DNA of 64,000 nucleotides. Source: Halobacillus sp. A1. Lineage in GTDB: Bacteria; Bacillota; Bacilli; Bacillales; Halobacillaceae. The position numbers and the translations under genes are program-made. The notes beneath the pieces were generated by a model, which worked only from the letters and a program-made list of their open reading frames with translations, was not told the origin of the DNA and did not search any database. Below, one piece after another: positions 15,903 to 24,480 of this stretch (the first letter of the stretch is position 1; each line of letters begins with the position of its first letter). Where the stretch lies: assembly GCF_024189295.1 (NCBI RefSeq), contig NZ_JAIZEN010000007.1:124001-188000 (forward strand), read 5' to 3'.

Positions 15903-16352
15903 ATGTTCACGCATGGCATAGGTAAACGATCAGCAAAGGTGAAAAACACGGTGGAAAGAGGAGCAGTCAAAAAATTCGCCGAGTCTATCGGTGATCTTCA
16001 CCCTATTTTTGTCTGTGAAGAAACAGGGAAGCAGTCTCGTTATCACCAAAACATTGCTCCACCCACTTTCCCTCGAGTTTTTGATTATGGAACGATTGAG
16101 GAGTTGAAGCTTCCAAACAAAGGTCTCATACATGGTGAACAAATCTATCATTATGAGCGCCCGCTGCTTGTAGGAGAAGACATTCTCTGTTACTCAGAGG
16201 TCAAAAATTACTATGAAAGAAACGGAAAAAGTGGAGAGATGGGATTTTTACTATTAAATAGGTTCGGGGAAGACCTTGAAGGACGACTGATTTTTACAGA
16301 GGAACAGGTCGTTATTATTACAGAAGCGGTTCGAAGGGAGATGAGGGTGTGA
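15903..16352 (+). CDS. MaoC-like dehydratase, N-terminal-domain type
   Basis: A 149-residue single hot-dog protein of the MaoC_dehydrat_N type (FAESIGDLHPIF, NIAPPTFPRVFDYG, GLIHGEQIYHYERPLLVGED). Proteins of this type usually lack the catalytic Asp-His pair and serve as the structural partner of a catalytic MaoC protein, as in heteromeric hydratases such as mycobacterial HadAB or ChsH1-ChsH2. The catalytic partner follows directly with a 4-base overlap (GTGA), a sign of coupled translation. Ribosome site (AAGTGG) is weak. Confidence 0.8.
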   Translation: MFTHGIGKRSAKVKNTVERGAVKKFAESIGDLHPIFVCEETGKQSRYHQNIAPPTFPRVFDYGTIEELKLPNKGLIHGEQIYHYERPLLVGEDILCYSEVKNYYERNGKSGEMGFLLLNRFGEDLEGRLIFTEEQVVIITEAVRREMRV

Positions 16353-16765
16353 ATTCATTAAAAGGTCTTCCGGTTGGTGAGTCTTTAGAAGAAATCACTC
16401 TGCCGCCCGTATCCAGGATTGATTTGATCAAATATGCCGGAGCGTCAGGAGATTACAATCCCATTCATACTATTGACGAGGAAGCTGAAAAGGCTGGCCT
16501 GCCTGGAGTCATTGCTCATGGAATGTGGACGATGGGAAATCTTGCAAAGCTGTTTACCCCCTACTATGAAGAAGCCTTCATGGAGAACTACGCGATTCGT
16601 TTCAAAGGGATGGTCTTTATCGATGACGTGATCACTCTTCATGCTAGATTGGAAGATGACAATGATGAAAAAATGAGCTTTGAAGTGAATGCGGAGAATC
16701 AGGATGGCAGGGCAGTCATTACCGGTACAGTCGTGCTAAAAAAAACTGAGGCATTTCCTACATAA
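16349..16765 (+). CDS. MaoC-like (R)-specific enoyl-CoA hydratase
   Basis: A 138-residue hot-dog protein with the hydratase-2 catalytic motif: YAGASGDYNPIHT supplies Asp and His, then LPGVIAHGMWTMG. It would add water to trans-2-enoyl-CoA. The GTG start at 16349 overlaps the previous stop by 4 bases (GTGA). With the upstream partner it replaces the crotonase/FadB hydratase missing from this operon. Confidence 0.87.
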   Translation: MNSLKGLPVGESLEEITLPPVSRIDLIKYAGASGDYNPIHTIDEEAEKAGLPGVIAHGMWTMGNLAKLFTPYYEEAFMENYAIRFKGMVFIDDVITLHARLEDDNDEKMSFEVNAENQDGRAVITGTVVLKKTEAFPT

Positions 16766-16841
16766 AGGTAGAGCGAACAGGTAGGAAGAAAATGACGAGG
16801 CAGCCGTAAACCAACCATCAGCGGCACAGGAGGGAGCCCAC

Positions 16842-17615
16842 ATGCATATTAAACAATTGTTTGACCTTTCAGGAAAGACGGCCATAGTAACTGGTGGAGG
16901 AAGAGGATTAGGGAAACAAATTGCTGAAGGTTACGCAGAGTCTGGTGCCAATGTTGTCGTTTGCTCAAGAAAACAAGAGGCCTGTCAGGAAGTAAGTGAC
17001 GAGCTTGCTAAGATTGGAGTAGAATCACTCGCACTTAAGTGTGATATTACAAGCGAAGAGGATGTTCAAAGGGTCGTGAAAGAAACAGTCGAGAAATTTG
17101 GAACGATTGATATTTTAGTGAATAACAGCGGAGCTACCTGGGGTGCTCCTGTTGAAGAAATGCCTCTTGCCGCATGGCAGAAGGTGATAAACGTGAATAT
17201 GACAGGAACTTTTCTCATGGCCCAGGCTGTAGGGAAAGTCATGCTTGAACAAGGATATGGAAAGATTATTAACATTGCTTCTGTAGCAGGTCTTAAAGGC
17301 TCTGACCCGGAGTATATGAATACGATCGGCTACAACTCTAGTAAAGGGGCTGTGATTACTTTTACAAAGGATCTCGCTGTCAAATGGGGACCTAAAGGTA
17401 TTTATGTGAATGCTATTGCCCCTGGATTTTTTCCTACAAAGATGTCGAAAGTTTTGATAGAAAAAGGAGAAGAGGCGTTCCTTAAAGGAACTCCGTTAAG
17501 AAAGTTCGGTTCGGAGAATGATTTGAAAGGTGCTGCTGTATTCCTCGCTGCCCCGGCATCGGATTATATCACAGGAGATGTAATGATCGTCGATGGTGGA
17601 TCACACGCTATGTAA
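16842..17615 (+). CDS. SDR-family oxidoreductase
   Basis: A 257-residue short-chain dehydrogenase: TGGGRGLGKQIAEGYA cofactor motif, NNSG turn, Ser in NIASVAGL, Tyr-x3-Lys in IGYNSSKGAV, and a C-terminal GDVMIVDGGSHAM. The basic residue after strand 2 (VCSRKQE) suggests NADP(H), unlike the first SDR of the operon, so it may reduce or oxidise a different intermediate, for example a side-chain hydroxyl or keto group. AGGAGGG precedes the ATG. Confidence 0.85.
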   Translation: MHIKQLFDLSGKTAIVTGGGRGLGKQIAEGYAESGANVVVCSRKQEACQEVSDELAKIGVESLALKCDITSEEDVQRVVKETVEKFGTIDILVNNSGATWGAPVEEMPLAAWQKVINVNMTGTFLMAQAVGKVMLEQGYGKIINIASVAGLKGSDPEYMNTIGYNSSKGAVITFTKDLAVKWGPKGIYVNAIAPGFFPTKMSKVLIEKGEEAFLKGTPLRKFGSENDLKGAAVFLAAPASDYITGDVMIVDGGSHAM

Positions 17616-17637
17616 ATCTGGATAAGGAGTTGAAACT

Positions 17638-18807
17638 ATGAATCGAGAAGCAGTGATTGTTTCAGCTGTGCGTACAGCTATTGGGAAACAAGGAGGAACG
17701 TTGGCTTCTATACCTGCTCATATTCTAGGTGCAGAAGTAATCAAAGAATCCATACGACGTGCCCAGGTAGATCCGGAACTTATTGAGGATGTTATTTTCG
17801 GTAACGTACTGAGTGGAGGAGGTAATATTGCTAGATTATCCGCTCTGCAGACCGGACTATCCATTAATCTGCCAGGCTTAACCATCGATCGACAATGTGG
17901 CTCAGGGTTGAATGCGGTCAATTTAGCAGCCCAGGCTATTCGGTCCGGGGAAGGAGATATTTATGTAGCTGGTGGAACGGAAAGCATGAGTCAAGCTCCT
18001 TATTTAATGGAACGCCCGGAGAAGGCATATAGTCCTGCCCCTCCTAAATTCCGAAAATCTCAATTGGCCCCAAACGAGATAGGAGACCCTCCAATGGGGA
18101 TAACAGCTGAGAATCTAGTGGAAGAATATCAGATTAGTCGAGAGGAACAGGATCAATTCGCATATCAAAGTCAGCGGCGAATGGTAAGTGCTGTAGAAGA
18201 GGGCCGTTTTGATGAGCAAATCACTCCTATAACAGTTCCCGTTCGAAAAAGTGATCCTATTCAATTTCAAATCGATGAGCACCCACGTCCGCGAACTAGT
18301 ATGGAAGGGTTATCTAAATTAAAGGCGGCATTTGTGGAAGGTGGGTCCGTTACAGCAGGGAACAGCTCTGGGTTGAACGATGCAGCATCGGCACTTGTTA
18401 TGATGTCGAGAGAGAAAGCGGAGGAGGCTGGTGTGAAACCTTTAGCTATCGTGCGTGAAAGTGCTGTAGCAGGCGTCGATCCGAATATTATGGGGATAGG
18501 CCCCGTGCCTGCAACAAGAGAAGTATTGAAAAAATCGGGTCTCTCTCTTCAAGATATGGATGTGATTGAAATCAACGAGGCTTTTGCCGGTCAAGTGTTA
18601 GCTTGCAACAGAGAACTTGAAATGGACCTGGACAAGGTGAATGTTAATGGAGGAGCTATCGCACATGGACATCCACTGGGGGCTACTGGAGCAATTCTTA
18701 CGACTAAAGCTCTCTATGAGCTGAACCGGTCAGGCGGAAGATTCGCTCTAATAACCGCTTGTATCGGAGGCGGCCAAGGTATAGCGACAATTATCGAGCG
18801 CCCCTGA
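17638..18807 (+). CDS. Thiolase (acetyl-CoA acyltransferase)
   Basis: A 389-residue thiolase with all catalytic residues: the nucleophilic Cys in DRQCGSGLNAVN, the His in GGAIAHGHPLGATG and the second Cys in ITACIGGGQG. It would split a 3-oxoacyl-CoA with free CoA, the last step of beta-oxidation. AAGGAG precedes the ATG. Last clear gene of the first transcription unit; the regulator follows with its own promoter. Confidence 0.93.
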   Translation: MNREAVIVSAVRTAIGKQGGTLASIPAHILGAEVIKESIRRAQVDPELIEDVIFGNVLSGGGNIARLSALQTGLSINLPGLTIDRQCGSGLNAVNLAAQAIRSGEGDIYVAGGTESMSQAPYLMERPEKAYSPAPPKFRKSQLAPNEIGDPPMGITAENLVEEYQISREEQDQFAYQSQRRMVSAVEEGRFDEQITPITVPVRKSDPIQFQIDEHPRPRTSMEGLSKLKAAFVEGGSVTAGNSSGLNDAASALVMMSREKAEEAGVKPLAIVRESAVAGVDPNIMGIGPVPATREVLKKSGLSLQDMDVIEINEAFAGQVLACNRELEMDLDKVNVNGGAIAHGHPLGATGAILTTKALYELNRSGGRFALITACIGGGQGIATIIERP

Positions 18808-18836
18808 CTCTACTGAAAAGACTGTGCTTTTAGGTA

Positions 18837-18845
18837 TGATATAAT
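18837..18845 (+). promoter_or_regulatory. Extended -10 promoter of the TetR regulator
   Basis: TGATATAAT, that is TGn joined to a perfect TATAAT, 71 bases before the regulator ATG; no good -35 is needed for this class. The regulator's operator motif is not present here, so it may not repress itself. Confidence 0.6.
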
Positions 18846-18915
18846 TTTATCGCCGGGTTTATAGGCAGGACATCATAGTAGTTATACCATACTTAAATGA
18901 GAGGAACATTTTTTC

Positions 18916-19485
18916 ATGAGACAAAAGCTGATTCATTCTGGTATCCATTTATTCGATAGAAAAGGTTTCACAGAAACGTCCATAGAAGATATTACAAATG
19001 AACTTCAAGTTACTAAGGGAACATTCTATTATTATTTCAAAAGTAAACAAGAGCTGCTCAGGGATATTCATCTCGGTTATATCGAATTTCTTTTGAAAAC
19101 CCAGGAAGACATTCTTAACGATCCGTCAAAAGATAGCCGGGCTAAGCTTCGTGCAACTATTTTTATGCTCATCCATAGTATTCAGAATCAAAAGAAGAGC
19201 GCGAGGATATTCTTCAGGGAAATGCGTAATCTTGCCCCTGAGTATTTGGAACAGAACATGGAAAAAAGAGATTTATTCCGAAGAAACGTTCAGAAAATAG
19301 TAGAAGAAGGAATAAGGGAAGGATACTTTCAGGAGAATTTAAATGCGGATATGATAACCCGTGGAATTCTTGGGGTGACGAACTGGAGTTATTACTGGTT
19401 TCATCCTGAGGGGGAAGTTTCTGATGAACAATTGACCGATATTTATCTTGAAATGATTTTAAATGGCATTAACAAAAAAGAATAG
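18916..19485 (+). CDS. TetR-family repressor of the acyl-CoA regulon
   Basis: A 189-residue TetR regulator. The N-terminal helix-turn-helix (GFTETSIEDITNELQVTKGT, then FYYYFKSKQELL) is canonical; the C-terminal ligand domain (about 60-185) ends GVTNWSYYWFHPEG, similar to FadR/KstR2-like regulators that sense acyl-CoAs. Related palindromes centred on ACTAGT lie before three units of the pathway and suggest local control, with release by an acyl-CoA intermediate. The ATG has GAGGAA upstream. Confidence 0.87.
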   Translation: MRQKLIHSGIHLFDRKGFTETSIEDITNELQVTKGTFYYYFKSKQELLRDIHLGYIEFLLKTQEDILNDPSKDSRAKLRATIFMLIHSIQNQKKSARIFFREMRNLAPEYLEQNMEKRDLFRRNVQKIVEEGIREGYFQENLNADMITRGILGVTNWSYYWFHPEGEVSDEQLTDIYLEMILNGINKKE

Positions 19486-19517
19486 AGCATTCGGCCATGT
19501 TACATGTTGGCCTGTAG

Positions 19518-19535
19518 ATGCTGACTAGTCAGTAT
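19518..19535. promoter_or_regulatory. TetR-family operator, copy 2
   Basis: ATGCTGACTAGTCAGTAT; the inner 12 bases CTGACTAGTCAG are perfectly palindromic. It lies about 30 bases before the ribosome site of the thioesterase-SDR-ligase unit. Confidence 0.75.
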
Positions 19536-19561
19536 AATTCAACGGGATGGAGGTGCTGAAC

Positions 19562-19963
19562 GTGAAACACGTAACAGAAACCAGGGTAAGGTTTTGTGAG
19601 ACCGATGCCGCTGGACACGTGAATAATACGAGTTATTTCATTTACTTAGAAGAAGCGCGCGGGAAGTTCTTTCAAAACCTGCTGAAAGATCATCAGACAT
19701 TTGGTCAATTTATTATCGCTTCTACTCAGTGCGATTTTCTAAGTCAGGCTTACTTCAACCAGGAACTGGAGATCTTTACTTGGATATCTAGAATAGGTAC
19801 AAAAAGTTTCCGCTTTGATCATTCGATTCAAGCGAAAGAAACAGGGGACATTATAGCTAAAGCAGAAGCCACTATTGTTCATTTCAATTACGAGGAACAA
19901 AGAAGCGAGGCTATTCCTGCAGAAATAAGAGAAGTTCTAGATGAGCAGCTGGTTACAAATTAA
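19562..19963 (+). CDS. 4-hydroxybenzoyl-CoA-thioesterase-family acyl-CoA thioesterase
   Basis: A 133-residue hot-dog protein with the family motif RVRFCETDAAGHVNNTSYF: Asp in the helix, then HVNN. It hydrolyses acyl-CoAs, perhaps to rescue CoA when the pathway jams. I chose the GTG at 19562, which has GGAGGTG upstream; the ATG at 19547 lies inside that ribosome site. First gene of a unit with the SDR and CoA ligase, 15 bases from the SDR. Confidence 0.8.
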   Translation: MKHVTETRVRFCETDAAGHVNNTSYFIYLEEARGKFFQNLLKDHQTFGQFIIASTQCDFLSQAYFNQELEIFTWISRIGTKSFRFDHSIQAKETGDIIAKAEATIVHFNYEEQRSEAIPAEIREVLDEQLVTN

Positions 19964-19978
19964 AGTTGGGGTGATAAA

Positions 19979-20746
19979 GTGAGAAGATTTTCTGGTTCTA
20001 CCGCAGTAGTTACAGGAGCTGGAAGCGGTATAGGGGAGCAGACGGCTATTCGCTTGGCTGCTGAAGGTGCACGAGTAGTTCTTGTCGGACGGACCGTTTC
20101 TAAGCTGGAAAAAGCAGCGGAGCAAATCAATTCCTCTTTAAGCGAGCCCGTTGCCGAAATCTTTCGAGCGGATGTGACGGCAGAAGAGGATGTTGAAGAA
20201 TTAGCTCATTTCATAACGCAGAATTATGGAACTCTGCATGTGTTGATCAATAACGCAGGGACTTCAGGTACGTCCACTATCTTAGACCTTCCTGCCAGTG
20301 AATGGGGGCGTATTCAAGATACGAATGTTAAGAGCGTTTTTCTCGTTTCCAAAGCATTAGGAAAAATCATGATAGACAACAATAGTGGGGAGAACCGTGC
20401 CATTATAAACGTCGCTTCTCTATCGGGTCATAAGGCGGGCGCAATGATCCCTCACTATAGTTCCTCAAAAGCAGCGGTAATAAATTTTACAAAAGCACTG
20501 GCTTTAGAAATGGCTCCACATGGAGTGCGTGTGAATTCAGTATCCCCTGGATTCGCAGAAACACCATTGACAGAAGAAGGGTTAAAGAACAAACGATTTG
20601 AACAGGCAATTGAAAAGAATACAGCATTGCGGCGTGTCGGAAAACCTGAGGAAATCGCTAATGTCATTTCCTTCGCAGCTTCAAAAGAAGCCTCATACAT
20701 GACAGGTACAGATTTACTCGTAGATGGAGGATGGATGATTACTTAA
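19979..20746 (+). CDS. SDR-family oxidoreductase
   Basis: A 255-residue short-chain dehydrogenase: TGAGSGIGEQTAIRLA, NNAG, the Ser in INVASLSGHKAG, Tyr-x3-Lys in HYSSSKAAV and C-terminal GTDLLVDGGWM. Starts at GTG with GGGGTGATAAA upstream. Arg after strand 2 (VGRTVSK) suggests NADP(H). Third SDR of the locus, placed between a thioesterase and the CoA ligase; exact step unknown. Confidence 0.85.
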   Translation: MRRFSGSTAVVTGAGSGIGEQTAIRLAAEGARVVLVGRTVSKLEKAAEQINSSLSEPVAEIFRADVTAEEDVEELAHFITQNYGTLHVLINNAGTSGTSTILDLPASEWGRIQDTNVKSVFLVSKALGKIMIDNNSGENRAIINVASLSGHKAGAMIPHYSSSKAAVINFTKALALEMAPHGVRVNSVSPGFAETPLTEEGLKNKRFEQAIEKNTALRRVGKPEEIANVISFAASKEASYMTGTDLLVDGGWMIT

Positions 20747-20786
20747 TTTGATAGGAAAAGCCATTAAAAAGGAGAGGGATTTATTT

Positions 20787-22460
20787 ATGCAGACGAAGCA
20801 TTATGAATTTTGGCCGAACGTTACAAAATCATTGACCATTCCCGAAACCTCTTTATATGACAATCTGACAATATCAGCTGCCAGGTACCCTGACCATGAG
20901 GCGATTTGTTACTATGGGCACACCATATCCTACCGCGAGCTGCTTCAAGAGGTGGAGAGTCTGGCGGGATACTTACAGCAGCATCTTGGAGTGACTAGTG
21001 GTGAGAAGGTCCTTTTATTCATGCAGAACTCACCTCAGTTCGTTATAAGTTATTATGCCATACTAAGAGCTGGAGCTGTAGTAGTCCCGGTCAATCCTAT
21101 GCTGAAATCGAATGAACTTGAATTTTATGTTAAAGATTGTGAAATTCGAAATGGCATCATTGGCCAGGAACTATTAGAAGAAGTCCAGCCTTTACTAAAT
21201 AAGACAACTACTCTTGGACAATTAATTATTGCTTCATATTCAGATTATACAGGTGAGGAAAAAGATATACCTCAGGAAGCACTAGGTCCCCCGGCAGTCT
21301 TTCCTAATGAGAACTTCTTTCTGTGGAAAGATGCTATCCGTACGAATATCCAACCACATGATCAACGATTAGACGCTGATGATCTGGCGGTTCTTCCTTA
21401 TACTTCTGGTACGACAGGATTGCCTAAAGGCTGTATGCACACGAACCGAACCGTTCAGGCAAATACAGTAGGTGCAGCTCATTGGTCACGCTTAACCTCA
21501 AGATCAAAAAGCCTGGTGACGTTACCTTTATTTCATGTTACAGGAATGGTCCACAGTATGCATATGCCGATCTTCAGCGGTAGTACGATGGTAATCATGA
21601 CGAGATGGGACCGTGAGACGGCTAGGAAATTAATTAGTGAACAGCAGTGCACTCATTGGGTTACGATAAGCACGATGCTCGTTGATTTCCTTGCCAATCC
21701 TGAATTACAACCTGAAGATCTAACATCCTTAATCGGGATTTCTGGAGGAGGGGCTGCTTTTCCTAAGGCTCTCGGAGAGAAGCTGTTTAAATTATCGGGT
21801 TTAGAATTCACGGAAGGGTACGGGCTATCGGAAACCATAGCTCAAACCCACTTTAATCCGCCTGAACGGCCAAAAATGCAGTGCTTAGGCATCCCATCCT
21901 TTGATGTGGATTCAAGAATCATAGATCCAGTCGATCAAAGTGAAAAGGAACCTGGAGAAATTGGAGAGATTGTAGTTCATGGCCCCCAGGTGATGATCGG
22001 TTATTATAACAGGGATGACGAAAATGAAAGCGCTTTTATTGAGATTGATGGAAAATCATTCTTTAGAACTGGAGATATTGGCCGTGTTGACGAGGAGGGG
22101 TATTTCTTCATTGTTGATCGTGTGAAACGTATGATCAATGCCTCGGGATACAATGTTTGGCCTACAGAGGTTGAGACTCGTTTGTATAACCATGAGGCCG
22201 TTGAACAAGCATGTGTCGTAGGTATACCTGATCCGCGGAAAGGAGAAGAGATCAAAGCATTTGTCATTTTAAATGAAGGGTATAAAGGTGAGATTTCTGA
22301 ACAGGAAATCATAGAGTGGTCGAAACAGCAAATGGCTGCCTATAAGTATCCTCGTGTAGTTGAATTCAGAGAGGAATTTCCGACAACGGCCAGCGGAAAG
22401 ATTTTGTGGCGTAAGCTTCAGGAGGAAGAAGTGGTGCGATTCGAGGCAACAAAAAAATAA
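20787..22460 (+). CDS. AMP-forming acyl-CoA ligase
   Basis: A 557-residue ANL-superfamily enzyme that activates a carboxylic acid to its CoA thioester using ATP. Motifs in order: P-loop LPYTSGTTGLPKG, A5-like EGYGLSET, SFFRTGDIG, DRVKRMINASGYNVWPTEVE hinge, and the catalytic C-terminal Lys in PTTASGKILWRKL. The ATG at 20787 follows AAGGAG and begins MQTKHYEFWPNV, the natural N terminus; a TTG at 20748 lacks a ribosome site. Its place right before the importer genes suggests the imported acid is its substrate. Confidence 0.9.
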   Translation: MQTKHYEFWPNVTKSLTIPETSLYDNLTISAARYPDHEAICYYGHTISYRELLQEVESLAGYLQQHLGVTSGEKVLLFMQNSPQFVISYYAILRAGAVVVPVNPMLKSNELEFYVKDCEIRNGIIGQELLEEVQPLLNKTTTLGQLIIASYSDYTGEEKDIPQEALGPPAVFPNENFFLWKDAIRTNIQPHDQRLDADDLAVLPYTSGTTGLPKGCMHTNRTVQANTVGAAHWSRLTSRSKSLVTLPLFHVTGMVHSMHMPIFSGSTMVIMTRWDRETARKLISEQQCTHWVTISTMLVDFLANPELQPEDLTSLIGISGGGAAFPKALGEKLFKLSGLEFTEGYGLSETIAQTHFNPPERPKMQCLGIPSFDVDSRIIDPVDQSEKEPGEIGEIVVHGPQVMIGYYNRDDENESAFIEIDGKSFFRTGDIGRVDEEGYFFIVDRVKRMINASGYNVWPTEVETRLYNHEAVEQACVVGIPDPRKGEEIKAFVILNEGYKGEISEQEIIEWSKQQMAAYKYPRVVEFREEFPTTASGKILWRKLQEEEVVRFEATKK

Positions 22461-22509
22461 GGCAGCGCTAATTGGCGGAGGTTTCAAAATTAGTCTTTTC
22501 ACCTAATAC

Positions 22510-22527
22510 ATACTAACTATTCAGTAG
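22510..22527. promoter_or_regulatory. TetR-family operator, copy 3
   Basis: ATACTAACTATTCAGTAG, an imperfect palindrome of the same family, 55 bases before the importer unit's first ATG. Confidence 0.65.
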
Positions 22528-22581
22528 GTGTTAGGTGGAATATAACCTTCCGCACATTCGTGAGGCTAAAGGGGTAGTTGA

Positions 22582-23445
22582 ATGGATATTCTCACGCAGC
22601 AGCTTTTTAATGGGTTGACCATAGGAAGTGTTTACAGCCTGGTTGCTTTAGGTCTGACCCTTGTTTATGGAATTTTACACATTCCCAACTTCGCTCATGG
22701 AGCATTATACATGCTCGGTGCTTATGTGACTCTTACTTCGATGCTTCTGTGGAATTTCAACTATTGGCTGGCAATCGCCATTTCGATAGTCGTTGTCGGT
22801 TTGCTGGGAGTATTGATGGAACGCCTTGTTTTTAACCCGCTGAAAAATTCGCCGCCGATCCATGACAAAATCGCAGCCATAGGAATTCTACTGTTTCTTG
22901 AGGCGTTAGCTCAATTAGTCTGGGGAGCGGACTATCGCACGATGAGTACACCTTATGGAGAGGTCGTTAACGTGTTCGGTACAACATTGACGATGCAGCG
23001 AGTGTTGATCAATGTCGGGGCGGTCATCGTCATGATTCTTCTCTATTTCTTTTTGAAAAAGACCTTTATGGGATCGACTATTATAGCAATGGCACAAAAC
23101 CGTAAAGGGGCACATCTAGTAGGAATCAATACAAATAAAGTGGCCATGCTCACCTTTTTGATTTCTGGCGGGTTAGCAGCCATCGCCGCATCTTTGTCGG
23201 CTCCTATCAATCTAGTTTTTCCAGGGATGGGCCACCTTGTAATCTTAAAGGCATTTGTCATCATCATCCTCGGCGGGATGGGGAGTGTACCAGGAGCGAT
23301 CCTGGGAGGGTATATTCTCGGATTCACAGAAAGCCTTGGGGCCACATATATATCCAATGATTATAAGGATGTTATAGCTTTCATATTACTTATCATCATT
23401 TTGTCCTTCAAACCAAAAGGATTGTTTTCGAAGGAGGGATTTTAA
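22582..23445 (+). CDS. LIV-type ABC importer permease, LivH-like
   Basis: A 287-residue inner-membrane permease with about eight transmembrane helices: the N-terminal GSVYSLVALGLTLVYGILH and NFAHGALYMLGAY are the hallmark of LivH-type subunits, and GMGSVPGAILGGYILG near the end is the ATPase-coupling loop. Relatives import branched-chain amino acids, urea, or aliphatic and aromatic acids. Heads a five-gene importer unit behind TetR operator copy 3; the next gene starts on the base after its stop. Confidence 0.9.
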   Translation: MDILTQQLFNGLTIGSVYSLVALGLTLVYGILHIPNFAHGALYMLGAYVTLTSMLLWNFNYWLAIAISIVVVGLLGVLMERLVFNPLKNSPPIHDKIAAIGILLFLEALAQLVWGADYRTMSTPYGEVVNVFGTTLTMQRVLINVGAVIVMILLYFFLKKTFMGSTIIAMAQNRKGAHLVGINTNKVAMLTFLISGGLAAIAASLSAPINLVFPGMGHLVILKAFVIIILGGMGSVPGAILGGYILGFTESLGATYISNDYKDVIAFILLIIILSFKPKGLFSKEGF

Positions 23446-24477
23446 GTGCCGGCAATGACTAAAAAAAGTATCGCATTGATTGTCTTGATCATCGGCGCCA
23501 TGGTCATCCCGTTTATTATCCAAAATGAGTATTGGCTTCATATTTTGACGTTATCGTTCATTTGGAGTATTGCGGTTTATGGATTGAATATTCTAGCGGG
23601 TTATACGGGGTATTTATCGCTTGCCCATGCCGGTTTTTTTGCTATTGGAGCTTATGCATTAGGCTTGTTAACTGTTAAAGCCGGGCTTAATTATTGGGTG
23701 GCTTTGATTTTAGCATGCATCATTACAAGCGGAATCGGATTACTTATTGGGTTGGTTGCCCTTAGAACCAGGGAGCACTTTTTTGCAATTTACACGCTAT
23801 GCGTCGGATATGTCATCTATCTCGTTATCGATAAGTGGGACAGCTTAACAGGAGGAGTTCGTGGCTTGATCGGCATTCCGGCACCGTCAAATATCGGTCC
23901 AATATCGTTCCAGAGTGCCATCTCACAATACTATCTCATCTTATTCTTTCTATTAGCGACAGTTGTCGTCATGTACCGGATTGTGCACTCTCTTACTGGC
24001 CGTACGTTCATAGCAATTAGAAACAGTGAAGAACTTGCTCAAACGATCGGCATTTCAACTATGAAAAACAAGTTGACCGTTTTTGTCCTTTCCACTTTTT
24101 TTGCGGGACTAGCAGGGGCGTTATATGCATCGTTCATTCGATTTATCGGTCCCGATATTGGTTATACAACGATTATTTTTGATTTACTTACGTATTTACT
24201 TGTTGGGGGGATCGGGACGTTAGCGGGTCCGGTTGTTGGAACCATTTTAATTGTTTCCGTTTCCCAGTCTCTTCAATTTTTACAAGATTATCGTATGTTG
24301 ATTTTTGGACCGATGCTCACCTTGATTATCATTTTTTATCCTAGAGGCATTGTAGGGATGGTCAGTGAGTGGAAAATGAAATGGTTCAATAAAAAGAAGA
24401 AAGCACCGGCCGAAACATGGAAGAGTACCTATTCCGACTCTGAAGATGTTCGTGAAGATAAAGTGAAGGAGGGATAA
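23446..24477 (+). CDS. LIV-type ABC importer permease, LivM-like
   Basis: A 343-residue permease with about ten membrane segments (LNILAGYTGYLSLAHAGFFA, VGGIGTLAGPVVGTI coupling loop) and a charged C-terminal tail of about 35 residues. GTG start at 23446 directly follows the LivH stop (TAAGTG) with AAGGAGGG upstream. Partner of the preceding permease. Confidence 0.9.
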   Translation: MPAMTKKSIALIVLIIGAMVIPFIIQNEYWLHILTLSFIWSIAVYGLNILAGYTGYLSLAHAGFFAIGAYALGLLTVKAGLNYWVALILACIITSGIGLLIGLVALRTREHFFAIYTLCVGYVIYLVIDKWDSLTGGVRGLIGIPAPSNIGPISFQSAISQYYLILFFLLATVVVMYRIVHSLTGRTFIAIRNSEELAQTIGISTMKNKLTVFVLSTFFAGLAGALYASFIRFIGPDIGYTTIIFDLLTYLLVGGIGTLAGPVVGTILIVSVSQSLQFLQDYRMLIFGPMLTLIIIFYPRGIVGMVSEWKMKWFNKKKKAPAETWKSTYSDSEDVREDKVKEG

Positions 24478-24480
24478 CGG

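Noticed and set aside
19493-19512. Hairpin GGCCA/TGGCC after the TetR gene as a terminator
   Set aside because: Only 5 bp with a 10-base loop and no T-run.
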